DNA of 5,888 bases, taken from assembly GCA_025963265.1 (NCBI GenBank), contig JAOPUY010000041.1:1-5888 (forward strand), in the 5' to 3' direction. This DNA comes from Frankiales bacterium. Lineage in GTDB: Bacteria; Actinomycetota; Actinomycetes; Mycobacteriales; Jatrophihabitantaceae. A program made the translations under genes and the position numbers. Positions 1-4,427 of this stretch are shown here, one piece after another. Under the pieces are notes generated by a model, which was not told the DNA's origin, did not search any database, and worked only from the letters and a program-made list of their open reading frames with translations. Each line of letters begins with the position of its first letter. The stretch's first letter is position 1.

Positions 1-1967
1 CGGTGCTGGCCGTGGTCGGCGACCATCTGGCCGACTGGCCGCGCGGCGGCTTCGTCGGGGTCGACGTGTTCTTTGTGATCAGCGGCTATCTGATCACCGG
101 ACTGCTGCTGCGCGAGCACGAGCGAACCGGCACCATCTCCTACACCCGGTTCTACGCCCGCCGGGTCAAGCGAATCCTGCCCGCCTCGGTGCTGGTGCTG
201 GTCTGCACCGCGGTGGCCGCGCGGTTCCTGCTCAGCAGCACTCGCTTCGCCGAGACGCTGCGGGACGAGGTGTGGGCTTTCTGCTTCGCCGCCAATTGGC
301 ATTTCGCAGCGGTCGGAACCGACTACTTCGAGCAGGGGCGGCCGCCCTCGGCCGTGCAGCACTTCTGGTCGTTGGCGGTCGAGGAGCAGTTCTACGTCGT
401 CTGGCCGATGCTGCTGCTCGCGTTGCTGCTGGTGTTCTCGCGGTTCGCGCACCCGCGCTGGCTGCTCGGCGCGGTGGTCGTCGCGATCGTCGTGGCCTCC
501 TTCGGCTGGGCGCTGCGGCAGAGCGCGGTCGCGCCGGACTCGGCCTACTTCTCGACGTTCACCCGGACCTGGGAACTGGGGGTAGGGGCCGGGGTGGCGG
601 TGCTGGGAGTCAGAATCCGCTCGGCCGCGGTGCGCATGGCTGGCGCCTGGATCGGCCTGGCCGGCATCGGAGTCTCGCTGTTCGTGGTGCCGTCGGCCGA
701 AGGCTTCCCCGCTCCGTGGGCCGCGCTGCCGGTGCTGTCGACCGCGCTGGTGCTCGGCCTGGGCGCGGGCGTGCCGCTGTGGCCGCTGACCAACCCGGCC
801 AGCCGCTATCTCGGCGACATCTCGTACTCGCTGTATCTGTGGCACTTCCCGGTGGTCGTGCTGCTGCTGGCGGTGCTGCCCGGTGGGACGGCCGCCTACT
901 ACCTGGGCGCCGGTGGGCTGATGCTCGCCCTGTCGGTGGCGTCCTATCACCTGGTCGAGAATCCGACGCGGCGCTCGGCCTGGCTGGCCGGCGGCTTCCA
1001 TCCTCGCCGGGTTCCGCGCCGGCTGCTGATCCAGCTGACGGCGGTCGCCGCGGTCGTGACCACGGTGACGGTCGGCCTTACCGTGCAGGCGCCGCGCACC
1101 TCGACGTCGGCCGCCGAGGCGTCAGCGATCAGCAAGTTGCAGGCCGTGCCCGAGGCGTGTCTGGGGGCGGCGGCGATGGATCCGGCCAAGACCTGCTCGC
1201 CGACGGCCTTGGGCGACGAGCTGCTGCCGAGCGTGGACGGCAGCGAGGATGACACCGGCGACGCCTTCGACTGCTGGACGAACCCGGACGAGAAGTTGCA
1301 GTCGTGCAGCTACGGCTCGACCGACCCCTCCGCGTTGCGGGTGGCGATCGTGGGAGACAGCCACGCCGCCATGTTGCTGCCCGGGTTGAAAGCGCAACTG
1401 GCCGGCAAGAACTGGCGGTTGGACACCTACCTGGGCTGGGGGTGCCTGTGGATGCCGTCCGGAACGGTGCCGCATTGCGACGCCGCGATGGCCCAGATCC
1501 AGCACCGGCTGCTGACCGGCCCGAAGTACGACCTGGTGGTGACCACCGGCGCCCGCCAGAAGTCCATTGCCGACAAGGCGAAAGTGTCGACGCTGATGGC
1601 TCAGGCCTGGGCGCCGGTGGCCGCGCGCGGGACCAAGATCGCCGTCGTCGGCGATAACCCCGGCGTGCCGGCCAGCACACTGCAGTGCCTGAGCCGACTC
1701 GGATTCTCGCCGTCCGACAGTGACTGCGCGACGCCGCGGTCGACGGCGCTCGCGGTGGTCGACCCGCTGGTGAAGGCGGCCGGAATGGTGCCCGGCGCCT
1801 CGTTGATCGACCTCACCGCCTTCTACTGCGACACTCAGCGCTGCCCGGCGGTGATCGGCCACGTGGTCACCTACCGAGACACCGTGGGCCACTTGACCGC
1901 GACCTACAGCCGGACGCTGGGTCCGTACCTCGTCGCGGCCCTGGCCAAACTGCTCCCAGCTCGCTAG
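1..1967 (+). CDS. Acyltransferase-3 family membrane protein with C-terminal SGNH domain (5' partial)
   Basis: Probably transfers an acyl group (often acetyl) onto an envelope or exported glycan; the substrate cannot be read from the sequence. The reading frame is open at the left edge, so a few dozen N-terminal residues are likely missing; the GTG at base 3 is an internal codon, not a credible start. Numbering from that codon, D7-H8 fits the conserved His at the end of the first membrane helix, followed by GVDVFFVISGYL (19-30), the basic RRVKRILPA (53-61) and WSLAVEEQFY (122-131), all acyltransferase-3 hallmarks. About ten hydrophobic segments extend to roughly residue 365. A Cys-containing linker leads to an SGNH domain with the GDSH block (451-454, nucleophile S453) and a C-terminal D626/H630 pair. 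This fusion is the OafA-like layout, in which the SGNH domain lies outside the membrane and takes part in the transfer. The family is secure; the substrate is unknown. Confidence 0.95.
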   Translation, partial: VLAVVGDHLADWPRGGFVGVDVFFVISGYLITGLLLREHERTGTISYTRFYARRVKRILPASVLVLVCTAVAARFLLSSTRFAETLRDEVWAFCFAANWHFAAVGTDYFEQGRPPSAVQHFWSLAVEEQFYVVWPMLLLALLLVFSRFAHPRWLLGAVVVAIVVASFGWALRQSAVAPDSAYFSTFTRTWELGVGAGVAVLGVRIRSAAVRMAGAWIGLAGIGVSLFVVPSAEGFPAPWAALPVLSTALVLGLGAGVPLWPLTNPASRYLGDISYSLYLWHFPVVVLLLAVLPGGTAAYYLGAGGLMLALSVASYHLVENPTRRSAWLAGGFHPRRVPRRLLIQLTAVAAVVTTVTVGLTVQAPRTSTSAAEASAISKLQAVPEACLGAAAMDPAKTCSPTALGDELLPSVDGSEDDTGDAFDCWTNPDEKLQSCSYGSTDPSALRVAIVGDSHAAMLLPGLKAQLAGKNWRLDTYLGWGCLWMPSGTVPHCDAAMAQIQHRLLTGPKYDLVVTTGARQKSIADKAKVSTLMAQAWAPVAARGTKIAVVGDNPGVPASTLQCLSRLGFSPSDSDCATPRSTALAVVDPLVKAAGMVPGASLIDLTAFYCDTQRCPAVIGHVVTYRDTVGHLTATYSRTLGPYLVAALAKLLPAR

Positions 1968-1977
1968 CTACCGAGCT
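1958..1977. terminator. Stem-loop overlapping the acyltransferase stop codon
   Basis: AGCTCG (1958-1963) pairs exactly with CGAGCT (1972-1977), giving a 6-bp stem with an 8-base loop that holds the last bases of the TAG stop (1965-1967). It lies between two convergent genes and there is no T-run on either side. Stem-loops without a U-tract are commonly proposed as terminators in actinobacteria. The stem is short, so this is a candidate only. Confidence 0.35.
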
Positions 1978-2013
1978 ACCTGTCGAGCCGAGGCTCCGTA
2001 GCCGCACCGTGAT

Positions 2014-2664
2014 TCAGCGGCGTTGCTCGATCGGCTTGTCGGACTTTCCCACGTTGGCCTCGAGCCAATCGATGAGCGGGTTCATCGCCCGCCACGCCTT
2101 GACGATCTCGGCCTTGGCCTTCTTGGTGGCCAGCCAGTCGGGGAAGCCGACGTCGCGGTGCAGGGTCAGCGACTTGTGCCGCAGCAGCTCCGCTCGCGGA
2201 TGGTCCTTGTCGAAGCCGCTGGGGACTCGAGTCAGCTGGTGACCGCCCACCTCGAGTTTGGCCTTGCGAGCAAAGGTGATCGCGTCCTGCAGACTCAGCG
2301 CGGGAATGTCGTCGTCGACCGCCCGGCGATAGCGCGCCACCTGGTCTGAGGCCATCTCGAAGTAACCGCCGCCGATGAACAGCCCCGCGGCCGAGATGTG
2401 GAAGTAGCGCTGCGACTCGCCGAAGTACACCCCCTGATGAGTCTTGTACGGCGTCTTGTCTTTCGCGAACCGCACGTCTCGATACGGACGAAAGAACTTG
2501 CCGACGCCGAACTCCGGAGTCAATTCCGTGACCAGCTCTTCGATGGGCGCCTTGACCGACTCGTCGTAGACCGACTTGTGAGCGGCCCACCAGGATTTCG
2601 AGTTGTCCGCCTCCAAGTCCTCGTAGAAGTCCAATGCCGCGAAGGGAATGCCGGTGAAGCTCAT
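2014..2664 (-). CDS. DUF2461 domain-containing protein (TIGR02453 family)
   Basis: A 216-residue soluble protein of a widespread bacterial family whose biochemical role is not established. Family signatures are clear: an N-terminal F-x-G start (3-5), FYEDLEADNSKSWW (13-26) with a following K30, and the diagnostic FRPYRDVRFAKDKTPYKTH (58-76). YFHIS (87-91) and the Gly-rich strand GLFIGGGYF (94-102) follow. Length is normal for the family and there is no signal peptide or membrane helix. The ATG at 2662-2664 is the natural family start (MSFTGIP) but has no Shine-Dalgarno; instead a TAGGCT hexamer ends six bases upstream, which points to a leaderless transcript. It lies 20 bases downstream of the Imm33-like gene on the same strand, but the intervening promoter-like hexamer suggests it need not depend on that gene. 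It is convergent with the acyltransferase. Confidence 0.93.
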   Translation of the reverse strand: MSFTGIPFAALDFYEDLEADNSKSWWAAHKSVYDESVKAPIEELVTELTPEFGVGKFFRPYRDVRFAKDKTPYKTHQGVYFGESQRYFHISAAGLFIGGGYFEMASDQVARYRRAVDDDIPALSLQDAITFARKAKLEVGGHQLTRVPSGFDKDHPRAELLRHKSLTLHRDVGFPDWLATKKAKAEIVKAWRAMNPLIDWLEANVGKSDKPIEQRR

Positions 2665-2676
2665 GGGTCGAGCCTA
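2665..2676 (-). promoter_or_regulatory. Putative leaderless promoter (-10) of the DUF2461 gene
   Basis: On the minus strand the hexamer TAGGCT (2671-2676), a match to the actinobacterial TANNNT -10 element, is followed by exactly six bases and then the ATG. This places the expected transcription start on the start codon. No good -35 element is seen about 17 bases upstream, and no Shine-Dalgarno is present. The identical hexamer and spacing occur before the GNAT gene. Confidence 0.45.
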
Positions 2677-2684
2677 GCGAGCCG

Positions 2685-2990
2685 TCACGGGCCGAGCGGA
2701 CTCAGCAGCGCGTCATCGGTCCACACGTCGGCGTACCCCGGCGCCAGCGTCACCCGAGTGCCCGGTGGGGCGTCCAAGAACTCAGCCACCAGGGGGCAGC
2801 GCTCTATGAGATGAAAGCCGTGCACGGGCTGGAAGTAGTCCCGGTCCCCGTCCTCCGGGCCCTCACCCGTCCACCAGTACCAGCCCGAAGCTCCCTGCCT
2901 GGGCCGGCACCTCATTCCGTAAACGGGCCAACTCCACTCACCCATAACCAGAGATGCTGACGCGCCGGCCATCGCCATCTTCGTGTCCAT
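2685..2990 (-). CDS. Imm33/DUF2185-like small protein (putative orphan immunity protein)
   Basis: A 101-residue soluble protein. The layout resembles the Imm33 family (formerly DUF2185): SASLVMG near the N-terminus (11-17), SGWYWWTGE (35-43), a Tyr/Phe-Pro step before HLIERCP (60-66), then FLDAPPGTRVTLAPGYADVWTDDALL (71-96), in which the Leu-Asp-x-Pro-Pro-Gly and the Asp-Val-Trp-x-Asp elements stand out. Imm33 was assigned as an immunity domain from its neighbourhood with polymorphic toxins; a protective role here is inference, and no toxin gene is visible nearby. The start is well supported: GGAGGT lies nine bases before the ATG. Codon use differs from neighbours (two AGG, one ATA, plus TCA, TCT, GCA and two GTT), and its 5' end and leader are AT-richer, which fits recent acquisition. 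The stop is 20 bases before the DUF2461 start. That the gene is real is likely; the family call is moderate. Confidence 0.75.
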   Translation of the reverse strand: MDTKMAMAGASASLVMGEWSWPVYGMRCRPRQGASGWYWWTGEGPEDGDRDYFQPVHGFHLIERCPLVAEFLDAPPGTRVTLAPGYADVWTDDALLSPLGP

Positions 2991-2999
2991 CCGTTTCTT

Positions 3000-3005
3000 A
3001 CCTCC
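3000..3005 (-). promoter_or_regulatory. Strong Shine-Dalgarno of the Imm33-like gene
   Basis: The minus strand reads GGAGGT followed by a nine-base A-rich spacer and ATG at 2990. It is the only strong Shine-Dalgarno in front of a full-length gene in the window and it fixes the start of the Imm33-like protein. It implies a transcript with a 5' leader, unlike the apparently leaderless flanking genes. Confidence 0.8.
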
Positions 3006-3011
3006 GCTCAG

Positions 3012-3024
3012 TCGCCATCGGCGA
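3012..3024. promoter_or_regulatory. Small hairpin just upstream of the Imm33-like gene
   Basis: TCGCC (3012-3016) pairs with GGCGA (3020-3024) around a three-base loop. On the minus strand it would sit in the leader, six bases before the Shine-Dalgarno. On the plus strand it is followed by TTTT (3025-3028) and would look like a weak intrinsic terminator, but no plus-strand gene ends nearby. A role as a leader element is speculative. Confidence 0.3.
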
Positions 3025-3033
3025 TTTTGAAGT

Positions 3034-3060
3034 GGAGGAAAACGTATGGCGTGCCTCTGA
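3034..3060 (+). other. Plus-strand ribosome binding site with a four-codon reading frame (possible gene remnant)
   Basis: GGAGG (3034-3038) is followed by a seven-base spacer and ATG (3046), then GCG TGC CTC TGA, so the frame would encode only Met-Ala-Cys-Leu. This is an excellent initiation signal with nothing behind it. It points away from the Imm33-like gene, with the two Shine-Dalgarno sites back to back less than 30 bases apart. It could be a tiny leader peptide, the 5' stub of a deleted divergent gene, or chance. By hand count, bases 2971-3060 contain 48 G/C out of 90, well below the rest of the window. Confidence 0.3.
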
Positions 3061-3073
3061 CAGTCCGGGGGAG

Positions 3074-3092
3074 AGCCGGAATCGATCCGGCT
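3074..3092. terminator. 7-bp GC-rich hairpin downstream of the GNAT gene
   Basis: AGCCGGA (3074-3080) pairs perfectly with TCCGGCT (3086-3092) around a five-base loop. It lies about 44 bases beyond the GNAT stop codon in the direction of transcription and before the Imm33-like gene, so it is well placed to end the DedA-GNAT transcript. The following minus-strand sequence is C/T rich without a proper U-tract. Confidence 0.5.
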
Positions 3093-3098
3093 GACTAC

Positions 3099-3113
3099 TC
3101 GGTTCCGTACCGA
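3099..3113. repeat. 5-bp inverted repeat next to the GNAT terminator candidate
   Basis: TCGGT (3099-3103) pairs with ACCGA (3109-3113) around a five-base loop, only six bases from the stronger hairpin at 3074-3092. On the minus strand it is met first, 23 bases after the GNAT stop. The two together may form a tandem-hairpin terminator; alone this one would be weak. Confidence 0.3.
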
Positions 3114-3135
3114 ATGCGCCCGACGTTGTCGAGAA

Positions 3136-3705
3136 TCAGGCGCCGCCGGCTGCGGTCAGGCCCAACTCAGGGACCAGGCTGGCGTGCACCCGCAACTCGT
3201 TGACCGTCCCGGCGCCGGTGTCGAGCGTCCGCTGCAGGCCGTCGGCGGCCCAGCCCGCCGCGCGGTAGAACTCGAGCGAGGCGGTGTCGGCCGCCGGCAC
3301 CCACGCGACCAACCGCCTGGTGCCGGCCTCAAGGCCGAGGTCGGCCACGGCGGCCAGCATCCGCGAACCGTGCCCGCGTCGTCCCCAGCGCGGCTCGACC
3401 AACAACGCGGTGACGGCCCAGGTGTGCTCGGGGTGCGGGTCGTCGTCCTGGGTGTCGGCGTCCGGCCCGAAGGCGACGAAGCCGACCCGCGACTCGCCCT
3501 CCCAAGCCAGTAGCACGTGGTGCTGCAGCGAGGGCGGCGCCACGATGGCGGCCCGCCAACCGTCGGTCATCGCGACCGGCTCGAGGTTGTCCAGAATGGC
3601 CTGCGGCAACACGTTGGTATAGGCCAGCTGCCAGGTCTGGATCTGGATCCGCGCGATCTCCTCGGCGTCGCCGGGAAAGGCCGGTCGCACACTCACATCT
3701 GCCAC
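3136..3705 (-). CDS. GNAT family N-acetyltransferase
   Basis: A 189-residue cytoplasmic acetyltransferase expected to move an acetyl group from acetyl-CoA to an amine; the substrate is not predictable. The N-terminal part has the usual opening strand VSVRPAFPGDAEEIARI (4-20) and QTWQLAYTNVLP (23-34), typical of stand-alone GNATs. Motif A is clear: the strand AVTALLVEPRW (97-107) followed by the acetyl-CoA pyrophosphate loop RRGHGSRML (109-117), matching Q/R-x-x-G-x-G/A. Motif B follows as SLEFYRAAGW (143-152). The start is a GTG (3703-3705) without Shine-Dalgarno, six bases after a TAGGCT hexamer, which suggests a leaderless message. The DedA gene is 24 bases upstream on the same strand, so co-transcription is also possible. 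Two hairpins lie downstream. The family is secure and the substrate is open. Confidence 0.93.
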   Translation of the reverse strand: MADVSVRPAFPGDAEEIARIQIQTWQLAYTNVLPQAILDNLEPVAMTDGWRAAIVAPPSLQHHVLLAWEGESRVGFVAFGPDADTQDDDPHPEHTWAVTALLVEPRWGRRGHGSRMLAAVADLGLEAGTRRLVAWVPAADTASLEFYRAAGWAADGLQRTLDTGAGTVNELRVHASLVPELGLTAAGGA

Positions 3706-3740
3706 CCGCTCAGCCTACGGATCGGCCGATCAGCTGCCGA
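3706..3740 (-). promoter_or_regulatory. Putative leaderless promoter of the GNAT gene
   Basis: On the minus strand TCGGCA (3735-3740; four of six matches to TTGACA) is separated by 17 bases from TAGGCT (3712-3717; TANNNT), which is followed by six bases and the GTG start codon. Spacing is ideal for a housekeeping sigma factor promoter starting on the first codon. The -35 lies inside the last codons of the DedA gene. Confidence 0.45.
3720..3731. repeat. Perfect 12-bp palindrome in the GNAT promoter spacer
   Basis: GATCGGCCGATC is its own reverse complement. It overlaps the DedA stop codon (3730-3732) and lies wholly inside the 17-base spacer between the proposed -35 and -10 of the GNAT gene, where an operator would be expected. 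Short GC-rich palindromes do occur by chance in such genomes. Confidence 0.35.
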
Positions 3741-4353
3741 CCGACTCCCGCCGACGCTTGCGCACGTGCAGGACGACCGCGACGACGACCAGGAGCACGA
3801 GCACTGCGATCGGAGCCCACGTCAGGTACTGCTCGACCCGGTGCAGCGCGGAGGCGAAGGCGTAGCCCAGCAGCACGCAGCCGGTGGCCCAGATCAGGCC
3901 GCCGATGGCGTTCCAGAGCAGAAAGGTGCGATACGGCATCCCGCTCATGCCGGCGATTGACGGCATCAACGCCCGCAACAGCGCGGTGAGCCGGCCGAAG
4001 AAGACCGCCTTGCCGCCGTGGCGGTGCAAGAACTTGTCGGCGACTTGCCAGCGCGGCTCGCCCACCCATTGGCCGAGCCGAGACCGCCGGAAGCCCGGCC
4101 CGAACTTCCGCCCGAATTCGAAGCCGACCGAATCACCGGCGATCGCCGCGACCACCGCCAGCGGGATCATGATCCAGAGGCTGAGCACCTGCTCGTGGCA
4201 GAAGTAGCCGGCGACGAGCAAGGCGGTCTCGCCGGGCAACACCATGCCGACCAGGATCGCGGCCTCGGCGAAGGCGAGCAGGGCCGCGATCACGTACAGC
4301 CAAGAGCCGGCATGCTCGCCGATGTTCTTCAGGAGTTCGGTCACGCGGCGCAT
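3730..4353 (-). CDS. DedA/VTT (SNARE-associated Golgi) family membrane protein
   Basis: An integral membrane protein of the DedA family. Members are linked to membrane homeostasis, and one, UptA, recycles undecaprenyl phosphate across the membrane; the substrate of this one is inferred only. Numbered from the longest frame (ATG at 4408-4410): a hydrophobic first segment with E49 and the PGE turn (59-61), a second segment ending in GDSVGFEFGRKFG (92-104), and FFGRLTALLRALMPSIAGMSGMP (137-159) with conserved R140 and R146. Two further helices (about 163-182 and 195-216) and a basic RKRRR tail follow. The start is uncertain. Homologs usually begin close to TELLKNIG, so I chose the ATG at 4351-4353; a GTG at 4342-4344 would give the usual M-T-E-L-L opening, and the ATG at 4408-4410 would add 19 polar residues and leave only 17 bases to the divergent gene. 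None has an ideal Shine-Dalgarno. It probably forms a unit with the GNAT gene. Confidence 0.93.
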   Translation of the reverse strand: MRRVTELLKNIGEHAGSWLYVIAALLAFAEAAILVGMVLPGETALLVAGYFCHEQVLSLWIMIPLAVVAAIAGDSVGFEFGRKFGPGFRRSRLGQWVGEPRWQVADKFLHRHGGKAVFFGRLTALLRALMPSIAGMSGMPYRTFLLWNAIGGLIWATGCVLLGYAFASALHRVEQYLTWAPIAVLVLLVVVAVVLHVRKRRRESVGS

Positions 4354-4412
4354 CGTCCCATGGGTTTGCTGTGCGGACGCTGGGCGCACTCGGACGAAGT
4401 GTCGGGCCATCG

Positions 4413-4427
4413 TGATCGAATGAGCCC
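4413..4427 (+). promoter_or_regulatory. Candidate leaderless extended -10 promoter of the YcaQ-type gene
   Basis: TGA-TCGAAT (4413-4421) resembles an extended -10 (TGN followed by a T....T hexamer) and is followed by exactly six bases before the ATG. The second position is C rather than A, so the match is imperfect, and there is no clear -35. No Shine-Dalgarno precedes the ATG. The remaining 4354-4412 part of the divergent spacer shows no clear promoter for DedA. Confidence 0.3.

Noticed and set aside
272..1252. Plus-strand open frame of 326 codons inside the acyltransferase gene
   Set aside because: The translation is low-complexity Arg/Gly/Ala sequence in a shifted frame of a well-supported membrane protein gene.
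1122..1892. Minus-strand open frame of 256 codons opposite the SGNH domain
   Set aside because: It is compositionally biased (Arg, Gly, His, Gln) and antisense to conserved GDSH and Asp/His blocks; no start signal.
1985..1996. GAGCCGAGGCTC inverted repeat between the acyltransferase and DUF2461 genes
   Set aside because: It leaves a two-base loop, or a 4-bp stem with a tetraloop, too weak to propose as a terminator next to the better hairpin at 1958-1977.
2398..2814. Plus-strand open frame spanning the junction of the DUF2461 and Imm33-like genes
   Set aside because: It is antisense to two better-supported genes, with no ribosome binding site or recognisable motif.
3060..3125. Possible tRNA remnant or attachment site
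   Set aside because: The stem-loops do not form an acceptor/T-arm layout, the T-loop consensus is absent, and no direct repeat or integrase is visible.
3051..3201. Plus-strand frame starting at GTG after the GGAGG at 3034, reading through the GNAT 3' end
   Set aside because: About 49 codons with a 12-base spacer to the Shine-Dalgarno, about half of it antisense to GNAT. A stretch faintly recalls transposase C-terminal sequence (YSVPYR) but is far too short to call.
4357..4364. CCCATGGG palindrome in the DedA-YcaQ intergenic region
   Set aside because: Only eight bases and without flanking symmetry; expected by chance.
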